Numbered from the stretch's first letter, positions 8,787-18,158 are shown. The stretch is 64,000 bases of DNA from Lachnospiraceae bacterium (GCA_017450065.1 JAFSYI010000085.1:62001-126000), one strand, 5' to 3'. Notes: a model not told the origin generated them from the letters alone. Translations and numbers: made by a program.

Positions 8787-10592
8787 ATGGCAGAATCAAT
8801 GCTCGGGCTTAAGAGGACCAACAGATGCACGGAGGTAAGTGAAGCAAATATCGGAGAAACCGTAACGGTTATGGGCTGGGTACAGCGCAGCAGGAACAAG
8901 GGAGGTATCATATTTACCGACTTAAGAGACCGTTCCGGAATAATACAGATAATATTCGAGGATAAGGATATAGGTTCGGAAGGATTCGAGAAGGCCTGCA
9001 GATTAAGAAGTGAATTTGTTATAGCCGTTGTCGGACGTGTGGAGAAAAGAGGAGGAGAGGCAAATACTTCTCTTAAAACGGGAAACATTGAAATACGTGC
9101 GGCACAGCTCCGCATACTGTCAGAGGCAGAGACTCCTCCCTTCCCTATAGAAGCAGACAGCAAGACAAAAGAGGAGCTTCGTCTTAAATACAGATATCTC
9201 GATTTAAGACGCCCTGATATACAGCGTAATATCATATTGAGGAGCAGGATAGTAAACATCATCAGAAACTATTTCATGAATGAAGGTTTTCTTGAGATAG
9301 AAACTCCTATCCTGCAGAAGAGCACTCCTGAAGGAGCCAGGGACTATCTTGTCCCAAGCAGGATCCATCCGGGTAATTTCTATGCTCTTCCCCAGTCCCC
9401 GCAGCTGTTCAAGCAGCTTCTCATGTGCTCCGGATATGACCGGTATTTTCAGGTGGCCAAATGCTTCCGTGATGAGGACTTAAGAGCTGACAGACAGCCT
9501 GAATTCACCCAGATAGACCTTGAAATGTCTTTTGTTGATGTGGATGATGTGATCGCGGTGAATGAAGGCGCAATAGCAAAGGTGTTTAAAGAGATACTTG
9601 ATATTGATGTGAAGCTTCCGATAAGAAGGATGACCTGGACAGAAGCAATGAACCGTTTTGGTTCGGATAAGCCCGATCTTCGCTTCGGAATGGAGCTTAA
9701 GGACGTATCGGATACCGTTAAGGGCTGCGATTTCGGAGTATTTACCGGAGCACTTGACAACGGGGGTTCGGTAAGAGGAATAAATGTTAAGGGTCAGGCG
9801 GAAATGCCCCGTAAGAAGATAGATGCACTGGTGGAGTTTGCCAAAGGATGCGGAGCAAAGGGCCTGGCGTATCTGTGTGTGCTTCCTGACGGAAGCTACA
9901 AGTCAAGCTTTGCAAAGTTCATGACGGAGGAAGAATTAAAAGCACTTGTATCTGCTATGGAAGGTGAACCGGGAGATCTTCTCCTGTTTGCAGCAGATAA
10001 AACAAATGTTGTATGGAATGTACTCGGAGCCCTGAGGCTTGAGGTTGCCAGACTCTATGATATGATCCCGAAGGAAGAATTTAATTTCCTGTGGGTTACG
10101 GAGTTCCCTCTGCTTGAGTGGAGCGAAGAGGAGAACCGTTATAAGGCGATGCATCATCCGTTCACAATGCCAATGGATGAGGATATCCGGTATCTTGATT
10201 CCGATCCCGGACGTGTAAGAGCCAAAGCCTATGACATAGTGCTTAACGGCACAGAGCTCGGAGGCGGTTCTGTAAGAATACATCAGTCCGATATCCAGGA
10301 GAAGATGTTTGAGATACTCGGCTTTGAAAAAGAGGATGCCTATACACGCTTCGGCTTCCTTCTGAATGCATTTAAGTACGGAGTTCCGCCTCATGCAGGG
10401 CTGGCATACGGACTTGACAGACTGGTAATGCTCATGGTGGGAGCAGACAGCATAAGAGAGGTTATGGCATTCCCGAAGGTTAAGGATGCCTCGGATCTTA
10501 TGTGTGAGGCTCCCAATGTGGTTGATGATAAACAGCTGGAAGAGCTTGGTATCTGTATTGATACAAAGCGGGCTGAAAATGACACACAATAA
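8787..10592 (+). CDS. aspS: Aspartyl-tRNA synthetase
   Basis: A 601-residue bacterial-type AspRS (class II). The N-terminal OB-fold anticodon-binding domain occupies about the first 110 residues; motif 2 is visible in CFRDEDLRADRQPEF, a GAD-type insertion lies near residues 290-420, and motif 3 reads GLAYGLDRLVML. Length and the insertion match full bacterial AspRS and not the short archaeal form; whether it also charges tRNA-Asn (non-discriminating) cannot be decided by eye. A GGAGG Shine-Dalgarno lies just before ATG 8787. It is the second gene of the hisS-aspS unit. Confidence 0.97.
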   Translation: MAESMLGLKRTNRCTEVSEANIGETVTVMGWVQRSRNKGGIIFTDLRDRSGIIQIIFEDKDIGSEGFEKACRLRSEFVIAVVGRVEKRGGEANTSLKTGNIEIRAAQLRILSEAETPPFPIEADSKTKEELRLKYRYLDLRRPDIQRNIILRSRIVNIIRNYFMNEGFLEIETPILQKSTPEGARDYLVPSRIHPGNFYALPQSPQLFKQLLMCSGYDRYFQVAKCFRDEDLRADRQPEFTQIDLEMSFVDVDDVIAVNEGAIAKVFKEILDIDVKLPIRRMTWTEAMNRFGSDKPDLRFGMELKDVSDTVKGCDFGVFTGALDNGGSVRGINVKGQAEMPRKKIDALVEFAKGCGAKGLAYLCVLPDGSYKSSFAKFMTEEELKALVSAMEGEPGDLLLFAADKTNVVWNVLGALRLEVARLYDMIPKEEFNFLWVTEFPLLEWSEEENRYKAMHHPFTMPMDEDIRYLDSDPGRVRAKAYDIVLNGTELGGGSVRIHQSDIQEKMFEILGFEKEDAYTRFGFLLNAFKYGVPPHAGLAYGLDRLVMLMVGADSIREVMAFPKVKDASDLMCEAPNVVDDKQLEELGICIDTKRAENDTQ

Positions 10593-10631
10593 ATATTCAT
10601 TGGCAAAAAGCGACAGGTGGAGTGATACCAT

Positions 10632-12032
10632 ATGAAATACTGTAAAAAATGCGGAATGCTTCTTGAAGATAATATGGAACGCTGTATCGGATGCGGATCC
10701 GATGTAAAGGAAAAGGGCAGCTATTCCAAATACCCCGAACAGGTTCAGGAACAGATAGCCCATGAAAAGAAGCAGGCAGGACAGAGAAATCTTACAGTTG
10801 TAGCCATAATCCTTATTTTCGTGGTAATCCTTCTTATGGTGGGAATATTTGCATCAAGGCTTTATTCACAGGGGCTTACTTCCCCCGACGATCTTGCGAA
10901 GGCTATTTCGGACAGCGTTTCCGGGAAGGATAACGTCGAAGACGAAAGCGTCAGCAGACCGGTTAAGGATGACGGAGGCGCATATTATAAATATACCGAT
11001 ATAAAGGACAATGCGGATCATGATATTTTTCATGCCGTTTATCCCGAGGATCTGTCCACTCTTACACATAATGTTGATTATTCATGGGATTCGCAGGTAT
11101 TCCCGGCCGTGTTTTCTTTTATTGCCACAAACGATGAGAATACAGCCCAGCTTACTTACAGATCACCTCAGCATTATCAGTATATAAAAGGTACCGCAGA
11201 AACACAGGTGGATATTCAGCAGAATGTCATGAAGTGCATAAGCTTCTACGACTTTACCACAGTTGAAGACTATATTAAGGAAATGGTAAAGCAGGCATAT
11301 CCGTCAGCCAAAAAAATCGAAGAGATGGAATCGGAGAATGTGGTCAGTGAGGCTGAAGCTGCCTTTGATAAGATCATAAAGGATTATGAAAGTAATGCAG
11401 AAAAGGAACTTCCTGTCCTGTTCGGCCTTTCCGAAGATACGCAGTTCTCACATAAGGATACTTATAAATCGCTGAAGGTAATGAATTACCGTATCCTTAC
11501 AAAAGAGGATCATGCAGTTTCCTGTAAGTTCTATGTTCCGGTTTTCTGTGAAAAATATGATTTCAATGACGAAGCGCAGGCATTCAGCGGAACATTGTCC
11601 GACTGCTACATTCTGGCTTTTGCAAGCTATGAAGCAGGATCGGATGAGCTGTATGACTGGTATGAGGATGCTTTCGACATATTCATCAACAACTCTTTCC
11701 TGACGGATGATTTCTATAAAGGTGCAGGAGGGTATGCAGGAAACATAAGAAAGAGCGTGAGCGACGGGAAAATGCCCGCAATAATCGGGGATGCAGAGCT
11801 TAAGGATATTTATGATAATGTTAACGGGAACGGTGCACCGGATTATGCGGACATTAAAGATTTCCTTGCAACAGGTCCCACCGCTTCAAAAGCCTTCGAA
11901 GCAGACGGTTATCATATGGGAGCGGAAAAGATGGGACAGATCTTCATTGCTCCGGATAAGCAGCTTATTTATGCAACGAAAGCCACAGATGAATATCCCG
12001 GCGACGATTATACGGAACTTGTCAGAAAATAG
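10632..12032 (+). CDS. Zinc-ribbon, single-pass membrane protein of unknown function
   Basis: A 466-residue protein with an N-terminal zinc ribbon (Cys4, Cys7, Cys18, Cys21), a charged linker, one strongly hydrophobic helix at about residues 54-76 and a large acidic C-terminal region predicted outside the membrane. The short cytoplasmic zinc-ribbon plus single helix is a common arrangement in Clostridia proteins named only for the ribbon. The external part gave no recognisable family. It begins 39 bases after aspS with GGTGGAG as Shine-Dalgarno and is likely co-transcribed. No function is proposed. Confidence 0.85.
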   Translation: MKYCKKCGMLLEDNMERCIGCGSDVKEKGSYSKYPEQVQEQIAHEKKQAGQRNLTVVAIILIFVVILLMVGIFASRLYSQGLTSPDDLAKAISDSVSGKDNVEDESVSRPVKDDGGAYYKYTDIKDNADHDIFHAVYPEDLSTLTHNVDYSWDSQVFPAVFSFIATNDENTAQLTYRSPQHYQYIKGTAETQVDIQQNVMKCISFYDFTTVEDYIKEMVKQAYPSAKKIEEMESENVVSEAEAAFDKIIKDYESNAEKELPVLFGLSEDTQFSHKDTYKSLKVMNYRILTKEDHAVSCKFYVPVFCEKYDFNDEAQAFSGTLSDCYILAFASYEAGSDELYDWYEDAFDIFINNSFLTDDFYKGAGGYAGNIRKSVSDGKMPAIIGDAELKDIYDNVNGNGAPDYADIKDFLATGPTASKAFEADGYHMGAEKMGQIFIAPDKQLIYATKATDEYPGDDYTELVRK

Positions 12033-12042
12033 ATGTCATAAA

Positions 12043-12630
12043 ATGAAAGCGATCGAACACTTAAAAACAATAAATGCGCACAGGAGGCTTGTACGGAAAG
12101 GCTGCTTCAGGGTCGGACTGTATTATCAGGGACTGACACATGATCTCAGCAAATATTCACCTTCCGAGTTCATTGTCGGAGCAAAGTATTATCAGGGCTT
12201 CAGGAGTCCGAATAATGCAGAGCGTGAGGCCGTCGGCTATTCAAGTGCCTGGCTTCATCACAAGGGACGCAACAGGCATCACTATGAATACTGGTTTGAT
12301 TACAGCTCCGAAGCGGGAGGCGGGATCATACCGGCCAGAATGCCTGATAAATACATAGTAGAGATGTTTATGGACCGTATAGCGGCATCAAAGATCTACA
12401 ACGGGGAAAAGTATACAGACGATATGCCTCTTAAATACTACAGCAAGGGAAAGCCGGAGCTGTTTATAGAAAAGCATACAAGAGAAATGCTTGAGAAGCT
12501 TCTTCATATGCTTGCTGACGAAGGTGAGGAGGTATGTTTTCAATACATAAGAAAAAACATTTTATGGAACAGACCGGGAACACGGCTGGCGCAGTATCTG
12601 GAAAACAGGCGGAAGATCCGCAGTAAATAA
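12043..12630 (+). CDS. DUF5662-like conserved protein
   Basis: A 195-residue soluble protein that I recognise as DUF5662-like: an N-terminal segment with LYYQGLTHDLSKYSPSEF, then SAWLHHKGRNRHHYEYW, rich in His and Asp. The HD and HH pairs (THDLSKYS, HHKGRNRHHYEYW) suggest a metal-binding, HD-like helical fold, but no activity is established. The open frame extends upstream to 11791 inside the preceding gene; the start is placed at ATG 12043, eleven bases after the preceding stop and just before the conserved part. The Shine-Dalgarno is poor, suggesting translational coupling. Confidence 0.8.
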   Translation: MKAIEHLKTINAHRRLVRKGCFRVGLYYQGLTHDLSKYSPSEFIVGAKYYQGFRSPNNAEREAVGYSSAWLHHKGRNRHHYEYWFDYSSEAGGGIIPARMPDKYIVEMFMDRIAASKIYNGEKYTDDMPLKYYSKGKPELFIEKHTREMLEKLLHMLADEGEEVCFQYIRKNILWNRPGTRLAQYLENRRKIRSK

Positions 12631-12664
12631 CAGGTTTGAAGATAACGAAAGGAGTGAACCTTAT

Positions 12665-14005
12665 TTGGATACCGAAGGTGTCATACAACTGGCAGTTCTG
12701 CTGTTGCTGCTGATACTTTCTGCATTTTACTCGGCAGCAGAGACAGCACTTACGACAGCGAGTGAGATAAAGCTTAATACACTTGCGGAGGATGGAAATA
12801 AAAACGCTGTAAGGGCGCTTGCTCTGCTTGATAATAAAAGCAAGATGCTAAGCAGCATTCTTATAATGAACAATATCGTCAATATTGCAGCATCTTCAAT
12901 GGTCACAACGCTTACGGTCCGTGTATGGGGACGTATGTATGTGGCACTGGCTGCAGGTATACTGACGCTTATAATACTTATTTTCGGTGAGATCAATCCC
13001 AAAACAATAGCAACGATACATAATGAAAAGCTTGCACTTTCATTTTCAGGTCCCATAATGGCCACAATGAAGGTGCTGACTCCGGTAATCTTTCTTGTAG
13101 ACAAGCTGTCGGGCTTATTCCTGAAAATATTAAGGATAGATCCCGAAGAGGCCAAATCCACCCTCACGGAGGGTGAACTCAGAACACTTCTTGATGCAAG
13201 CCATGAGGAAGGCGTTATAGAATCCGGCGAACGGAAGATGATCGATAATGTTTTTGATTTCGGCGATTCCCTGGCAAAGGATGTAATGATCCCGAGAATA
13301 GAAATGTCATGTGTGGATGTCAATTCATCATATTGGGAGCTGAAGGAGCAGTTTGACATCCATAAATACACAAGAATACCTGTTTATGAGGATTCAACGG
13401 ATAATATAGTCGGGATCATTAATATGAAGGATATCCTGTTCTATGAGGATGTTGTTAACTTCAACATCAGGAATGTGATGAGAGAGGCTAATTTTACCGT
13501 AGAATACAAAAAAACTGCCGAGCTTATGAGGGAGATGCGTCAAAATCATATAAGCATGACCATAGTTCTGGATGAATACGGCGATACCGTAGGCCTCGTG
13601 ACTCTTGAGGATCTTCTGGAAGAGATCGTAGGTGAGATAAGGGATGAATTCGATGAGGATGAGGAGGAGCTTATCCAGAAGCTTGACGACCGGGAATATC
13701 TTGTGGACGGATCGCTTAAGATAGATGATATCAATGAAGCGCTTGAGCTTGAGCTTGAATCTGAGAATTATGACAGTATCGGCGGTATTATGATAGAAAA
13801 GCTCGAACGGGTTCCCGAAGTGGGTGATGTGGTCGAGCTTGATGACGGAACGAGCCTGACCGCGGAAGTAATGGACAAGAATCATATAGAACGGATACGT
13901 ATGGTATTACCCGAAAAGGAAGCTGAGGACAGTGACGAAAGCAGTGCGTACGACAGCCCGGGCAGGAATGAAGAAACGGAAGATAAAACGCCGGCACAGG
14001 AGTGA
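12665..14005 (+). CDS. CNNM/CorC-HlyC family membrane protein with CBS domains
   Basis: A 446-residue integral membrane protein: a DUF21/CNNM domain of about four hydrophobic segments in residues 1-150, then two CBS motifs at about 200-325 (MIPRIEMSCVDV, ITIVLDEYGDTVGLVTLEDL), then the CorC_HlyC domain at about 340-425 and an acidic tail. Family members are linked to magnesium or cobalt efflux and divalent-cation homeostasis, often wrongly named haemolysins. The start is TTG 12665, chosen because AAAGGAG lies about nine bases upstream and the first helix begins immediately after. No strong terminator follows; the AT-rich run near 14035-14060 is only weakly terminator-like. Confidence 0.93.
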   Translation: MDTEGVIQLAVLLLLLILSAFYSAAETALTTASEIKLNTLAEDGNKNAVRALALLDNKSKMLSSILIMNNIVNIAASSMVTTLTVRVWGRMYVALAAGILTLIILIFGEINPKTIATIHNEKLALSFSGPIMATMKVLTPVIFLVDKLSGLFLKILRIDPEEAKSTLTEGELRTLLDASHEEGVIESGERKMIDNVFDFGDSLAKDVMIPRIEMSCVDVNSSYWELKEQFDIHKYTRIPVYEDSTDNIVGIINMKDILFYEDVVNFNIRNVMREANFTVEYKKTAELMREMRQNHISMTIVLDEYGDTVGLVTLEDLLEEIVGEIRDEFDEDEEELIQKLDDREYLVDGSLKIDDINEALELELESENYDSIGGIMIEKLERVPEVGDVVELDDGTSLTAEVMDKNHIERIRMVLPEKEAEDSDESSAYDSPGRNEETEDKTPAQE

Positions 14006-14072
14006 TCCTTTGGGTTCCGCGATATACATATGATAAATAATTAATTTTTTTCTTTTATTTGTCGGTTTTGTA

Positions 14073-14081
14073 TGATATACT
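14073..14081 (+). promoter_or_regulatory. Extended -10 promoter of the SCIFF gene
   Basis: TGATATACT provides an extended -10 element about 38 bases before the SCIFF start codon, with only a weak -35 match upstream. The predicted leader is about 30 bases and carries a strong AGGAGG Shine-Dalgarno at 14106-14111. The call rests on motif match and position. Confidence 0.5.
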
Positions 14082-14118
14082 TCGAATAGTGTGTTTATTT
14101 ATACTAGGAGGTAAAGGA

Positions 14119-14262
14119 ATGAAGCACATCAAAACACTTAATACAAGAGATTTCAGGAAGTCAGCAAAAACAGGCGGATGTGGCGAATGCCAGACTTCAT
14201 GCCAGTCAGCCTGCAAAACATCATGCACAGTAGGCAATCAGACCTGCGAGAAGGCAAAATAG
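14119..14262 (+). CDS. scfA: SCIFF ranthipeptide precursor (six cysteines in forty-five residues)
   Basis: A 47-residue precursor with six cysteines at 21, 24, 28, 32, 36 and 43, preceded by the conserved leader MKHIKTLNTRDFRKS. This is the signature of SCIFF, the ribosomally made peptide nearly universal in Clostridia, whose maturase installs thioether links from Cys to Thr alpha-carbons (ranthipeptide). Thr residues at 27, 34, 37 and 42 are possible acceptors. The start ATG 14119 follows AGGAGG at ideal spacing; a longer frame from 14059 lies in the promoter and is rejected. The maturase gene follows after a hairpin. The biological role of SCIFF remains largely open, with quorum-sensing-like roles proposed for related peptides. 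Confidence 0.97.
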   Translation: MKHIKTLNTRDFRKSAKTGGCGECQTSCQSACKTSCTVGNQTCEKAK

Positions 14263-14286
14263 GACTTATCAGGCATGTAATACCGG

Positions 14287-14323
14287 ACATAAGCAGCGAA
14301 TGAAACCTGTTCGCTGCTTATGT
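14287..14323 (+). terminator. Strong hairpin between SCIFF precursor and maturase (attenuator or partial terminator)
   Basis: A perfect 14-bp stem (ACATAAGCAGCGAA at 14287-14300 pairing with 14310-14323) closes a nine-base loop and is followed by a short T-rich stretch (TTGT), then at once by the maturase Shine-Dalgarno AGGAGA at 14328-14333. The tail is weaker than in a classical terminator, so partial read-through is likely. Such a hairpin would give many precursor transcripts per maturase transcript, or stabilise the 3' end of the precursor mRNA. Confidence 0.75.
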
Positions 14324-14340
14324 TTGTAGGAGAGTTTATT

Positions 14341-15849
14341 TTGATACATCAATACAAAAATAACGGATATAACATAGTCATGGACGTAAACAGCGGGTCA
14401 ATCCATGTGGTTGATGAGCTCGTCTATGATATGATCGGTATCTTAAGTAAGGAAGACCGATATAAGAATGTATGCCACATAGCCGGTGAGGATGATATTA
14501 AAGCAGCATCATATGATGAAATAAGCAGCATCTTCAGAGAAGACCTCAAAGGATATGAAGAAAACGGGATACGTGAAGCCTATGAAGAGATAAGTGAGCT
14601 TATTGAGTCCGGAATGCTGTTCTCAGAGGATACATATAAGGATTTCGTTATTGATTTCAAGGAAAGAAAGACCTTCGTAAAGGCTCTGTGCCTGCATATA
14701 TCACATGACTGTAATCTTGCCTGTAAATACTGCTTCGCAAAAGAGGGAGAATACAATCAGAACAAGCGTGAGCTGATGAGTTATGAAACAGGTAAACGGG
14801 CCCTGGATTATCTGATAGAGAATTCCGGGAGCCGGAGAAACCTTGAAGTGGATTTCTTCGGCGGTGAACCCTTAATGAACTTCGGTGTCATAAAGCGCCT
14901 TGTTGAATATGGCAGAAGCATTGAAGAAAAATATGATAAGAAGTTCCGTTTCACTCTTACAACAAACGGAGTTCTCCTGAATGATGAGATCCTTGATTTC
15001 GCAAATAAGGAAATGAGCAACCTCGTACTCAGCATAGACGGACGGAAGGAAATACATGACAGGATGAGGCCCTTCAGGGGCGGCCGGGGAAGCTATGATG
15101 CTATAGTCGATAAGTTCAAAAAGGCAGCAAAGAGCCGGAACCAGATGAATTATTATGTCAGAGGTACCTTTACCCGGTATAATCTGGATTTCCCGAAGGA
15201 TGTAATACATCTTGCGGATCTTGGCTTCGAGCAGATAAGCATAGAACCGGTGGTTGCTCCTAAGGAAGCAGATTATTCCATAAGGGAAGAGGATGTTCCC
15301 TGTATCCTGGAACAGTATGATATACTTGCAAAAGAGCTGCTTAAGCGCCGCAAAGAGGGTAAGCCCGTCAATTTCTTTCATTTTATGATAGATCTCGAAG
15401 GCGGACCGTGTGTCATAAAACGTCTTTCGGGCTGCGGCTCGGGTACCGAATATATGTCTGTAACGCCTTCGGGTGAGCTCTATCCCTGCCATCAGTTCGT
15501 TGGGAATGATGATTTTAAGCTTGGCGATGTGTGGAACGGCGTAAAAAATACAGATATAAGGGATGAATTCAAGCTTTGCAATGTTTATGCAAAGGATAAG
15601 TGCCGGGACTGCTTCGCGAAATTCTATTGCAGCGGCGGATGTGCGGCAAATGCTTATAATTTTTCCGGTGATATTAACGGAGCATATGAAACAGGCTGTC
15701 AGCTTCAGCGCAAACGTACAGAGGTTGCGATAATGATGAAGGCGGCAATGGCAGATCAGGATCAGCCGGGACATGCTCTTGATGATGTGCCGGATGAATC
15801 CAAAACAGCGAAAAATACGAAGTATTTTGAGCCTGTTCTGAATAGTTAA
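14341..15849 (+). CDS. scfB: SCIFF maturase, radical SAM/SPASM thioether-forming enzyme
   Basis: A 502-residue radical SAM enzyme that cross-links the SCIFF peptide. An N-terminal RiPP-recognition-like region (MIHQYKNNGYNIVMDVNSGS) precedes the radical SAM motif CX3CX2C at Cys124, Cys128 and Cys131; a SPASM domain with many cysteines (CGSGTEY, YPCHQF, KDKCRDCFAKFYCSGGC, ETGC) binds auxiliary clusters. The start is TTG 14341, preceded at ideal distance by AGGAGA, and it gives the family's usual N-terminus; an in-frame ATG at 14320 lies inside the hairpin. Oddly, the last 19 residues (from Pro484, codon 15790) are encoded by a fragment of the dispersed repeat, and the stop codon falls at the repeat end. 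Confidence 0.95.
   Translation: MIHQYKNNGYNIVMDVNSGSIHVVDELVYDMIGILSKEDRYKNVCHIAGEDDIKAASYDEISSIFREDLKGYEENGIREAYEEISELIESGMLFSEDTYKDFVIDFKERKTFVKALCLHISHDCNLACKYCFAKEGEYNQNKRELMSYETGKRALDYLIENSGSRRNLEVDFFGGEPLMNFGVIKRLVEYGRSIEEKYDKKFRFTLTTNGVLLNDEILDFANKEMSNLVLSIDGRKEIHDRMRPFRGGRGSYDAIVDKFKKAAKSRNQMNYYVRGTFTRYNLDFPKDVIHLADLGFEQISIEPVVAPKEADYSIREEDVPCILEQYDILAKELLKRRKEGKPVNFFHFMIDLEGGPCVIKRLSGCGSGTEYMSVTPSGELYPCHQFVGNDDFKLGDVWNGVKNTDIRDEFKLCNVYAKDKCRDCFAKFYCSGGCAANAYNFSGDINGAYETGCQLQRKRTEVAIMMKAAMADQDQPGHALDDVPDESKTAKNTKYFEPVLNS
15791..15848. repeat. 58-bp fragment of the MITE-like repeat inside the 3' end of the SCIFF maturase gene
   Basis: Matches the reverse complement of 7330-7387 at 54 of 58 positions, ending in the same 15-base terminal sequence TGTTCTGAATAGTTA. 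The matching part of the element is read in frame as the C-terminal residues DESKTAKNTKYFEPVLNS, followed by TAA formed by the repeat end plus the next base. Bases further upstream (near 15764-15790) show only doubtful similarity to the element interior. Confidence 0.85.
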
Positions 15850-15875
15850 TATAATTTAATGTAGGGAGAAAAGAA

Positions 15876-18158
15876 ATGAAAAAACGTAACGCGATCCTCA
15901 CACTTGTCATAGTGATCGTACTGACAGTTGCTTTCGGGCTCATGGTTGTATACGGTGTGGGGCAGGACAAGGTAGGTGCGGCTTCAGAGATCAAACTGGG
16001 TCTTGATCTTGCGGGCGGCGTAAGTATCACGTATCAGGCTGTCGGAGAGGAGAAGCCTTCCAATTCCGATATGGACGATACGATCTTCAAGCTTCAGAAG
16101 CGTGTTGAAGGCTACAGTACTGAAGCTCAGGTCTATAAGGAAGGTGAAGACCGTATCAATATCGAAATCCCGGGTGTTGAGGATGCAAATGCGGTATTGC
16201 AGGAGCTGGGCAAGCCCGGACAGCTGTATTTCATAGCACAGTACGATAAAGACGGAAATGCCAATTACAGTGGAAACGGAATACTCAGCAAAAGCATAGA
16301 TGAGCTGAAGGAAGACGGTTCAATAGTACTTGAGGGTACGGATGTACAGTCAGCAACAGGCGGAGCTTATCAGGATGAGCTGAAGGGTGTACAGTATGTT
16401 GTTGAACTGACACTTACTCCCGAGGGAGCACAGAAGTTCGCAGATGCTACCACAAAGGCAGTTACAAATCATGATTCCATAATGATCTATTATGACGGTG
16501 CTGCGGTAAGTATTCCTACCGTACAGTCTGCCATTACCAACGGACAGGCACAGATCACAGGTATGGAGGATGCCGATAAAGCGGAACAGCTTGCTTCTAC
16601 CATCCGTATAGGTGGTCTTAAGCTTGCACTTGAAGAATTAAGAAGTAATGTAGTGGGAGCACAGCTTGGTTCCGAAGCGATAGCTACCAGTATAAAAGCC
16701 GGAATTATCGGTTTTGTGATCGTTGTGGTATTCATGCTTGCCGTTTTCCTTATTCCCGGTCTGTGTGCATCACTTGCACTGGCGCTTTATATAGTAATAG
16801 TGATGGTACTTCTTAACTTTTTCTCGGATGCGTTCGGACTCACCCTTACACTTCCGGGTATAGCAGGTATCATCCTTTCGATAGGTATGGCGGTTGATGC
16901 CAATGTTATTACCTTCGCACGTATCCGTGAAGAGATAGCTGCAGGCAAAACAGTTAATACAGCAATTAAGCTTGGCTATGAGAAAGCCTTCTCGGCAATA
17001 CTTGACGGAAACCTTACAACGCTGATCGCGGCAGTGGTTCTTGGTATTCTCGGAACAGGTTCCATCAAGGGCTTTGCGATCACTCTTGGTATAGGTATCG
17101 TGGTCTCAATGTTTACCGCTCTTGTGGTTACAAAGAAGCTTCTTGTCGCATTTTACGATCTGGGCATTAAGGATGAAAAGTACTTCGGAAAGGCAAAGCA
17201 GACCAAAACGATCGATTTCCTGGGTAGGAGAAAGCTTTTTATAGGTATCTCTGTTGCAGTGATACTTGCGGGATTCGTTGTCATGGGTGTAAATGCCGGA
17301 GCAGGAAAGCATGCACTTAATCTTTCACTTGAATTCCTGGGCGGTACATCTACCAATGTAACGTTTAACGAAGACATGTCCGTTGCGGATATTGATTCCA
17401 AGGTCGTTCCCGTTATTGAAGGAATTACAGGAGACGGTAATGTACAGGTACAGAAGGTTGCAGGCAAAAACGAGGTGATCTTCAAAACCAGAACCCTGTC
17501 GGCAGAGGAAAGAACACAGTTCTCAGACAAGATGGTTGAGAACTTCGGAGTGGAAGCCGAAAAAATAACTGCCGAGACAATAAGCTCGACCATAAGCTCC
17601 GAAATGAGCAGAAGTGCGGTTATAGCGGTTATTGTAGCAACATTATGTATGCTGCTGTATATATGGTTCAGGTTCAGTGATGTCAAGTTCGGTTTCGGCT
17701 CCGTAACCGCGCTGCTTCACGATGTTCTGGTTGTTCTTGCATTCTATGCGTTTTCAAGAGTAAGCGTAGGTAATACGTTTATCGCATGTATGCTTACAAT
17801 AGTCGGTTATTCGATAAATGCCACAATCGTTATATATGACAGGATAAGAGAGGTTCTGAGGGATTCACAGTACAATACGATGTCCCTTGAAGAAAAGGTG
17901 AACATGTGTGTTAACCAGACACTTACAAGAAGTATATTTACTTCCCTTACAACCTTCATCATGGTTGCGGTCCTGTATGTTCTGGGTGTAACCTCCATAA
18001 AGGAATTCGCACTTCCTCTTATGGTCGGTATCGTATGCGGTACATATTCTTCAATCTGCCTTGCAAGTGCGCTGTGGTACATGTTTAAGACTCAGCTGTC
18101 AAAGAATACCACGGTCGGTTCAGATAAGTCTAAAGGTTCAAAAACCAAGACAAAATAA
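15876..18158 (+). CDS. secDF: Protein translocase subunit SecDF (fused)
   Basis: A 760-residue fusion of SecD and SecF, the proton-driven RND-type partner that helps SecYEG release exported proteins. The SecD half shows GLDLAGGVSITY near residue 43, a large external region, then about six helices with the motif GMAVDANVITFARIREE. The SecF half begins near residue 440 and contains LSLEFLGGTSTN and GYSINATIVIYDRIRE, again with helices. Fused SecDF is common in Firmicutes. A good Shine-Dalgarno (AGGGAGA) precedes ATG 15876, and a strong terminator follows the stop. Confidence 0.96.
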   Translation: MKKRNAILTLVIVIVLTVAFGLMVVYGVGQDKVGAASEIKLGLDLAGGVSITYQAVGEEKPSNSDMDDTIFKLQKRVEGYSTEAQVYKEGEDRINIEIPGVEDANAVLQELGKPGQLYFIAQYDKDGNANYSGNGILSKSIDELKEDGSIVLEGTDVQSATGGAYQDELKGVQYVVELTLTPEGAQKFADATTKAVTNHDSIMIYYDGAAVSIPTVQSAITNGQAQITGMEDADKAEQLASTIRIGGLKLALEELRSNVVGAQLGSEAIATSIKAGIIGFVIVVVFMLAVFLIPGLCASLALALYIVIVMVLLNFFSDAFGLTLTLPGIAGIILSIGMAVDANVITFARIREEIAAGKTVNTAIKLGYEKAFSAILDGNLTTLIAAVVLGILGTGSIKGFAITLGIGIVVSMFTALVVTKKLLVAFYDLGIKDEKYFGKAKQTKTIDFLGRRKLFIGISVAVILAGFVVMGVNAGAGKHALNLSLEFLGGTSTNVTFNEDMSVADIDSKVVPVIEGITGDGNVQVQKVAGKNEVIFKTRTLSAEERTQFSDKMVENFGVEAEKITAETISSTISSEMSRSAVIAVIVATLCMLLYIWFRFSDVKFGFGSVTALLHDVLVVLAFYAFSRVSVGNTFIACMLTIVGYSINATIVIYDRIREVLRDSQYNTMSLEEKVNMCVNQTLTRSIFTSLTTFIMVAVLYVLGVTSIKEFALPLMVGIVCGTYSSICLASALWYMFKTQLSKNTTVGSDKSKGSKTKTK

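Noticed and set aside
9936-10763. Antisense open frame of 275 codons across aspS and the next gene
   Set aside because: Overlaps two supported genes and has no recognisable features.
14320-14340. ATG 14320 as start of the SCIFF maturase
   Set aside because: It overlaps the right arm of the hairpin; TTG 14341 has a well-placed Shine-Dalgarno and the family N-terminus.
14872-15774. Long antisense open frame of 300 codons opposite the SCIFF maturase
   Set aside because: It mirrors the codons of a well-supported gene and has no family features or ribosome binding site.
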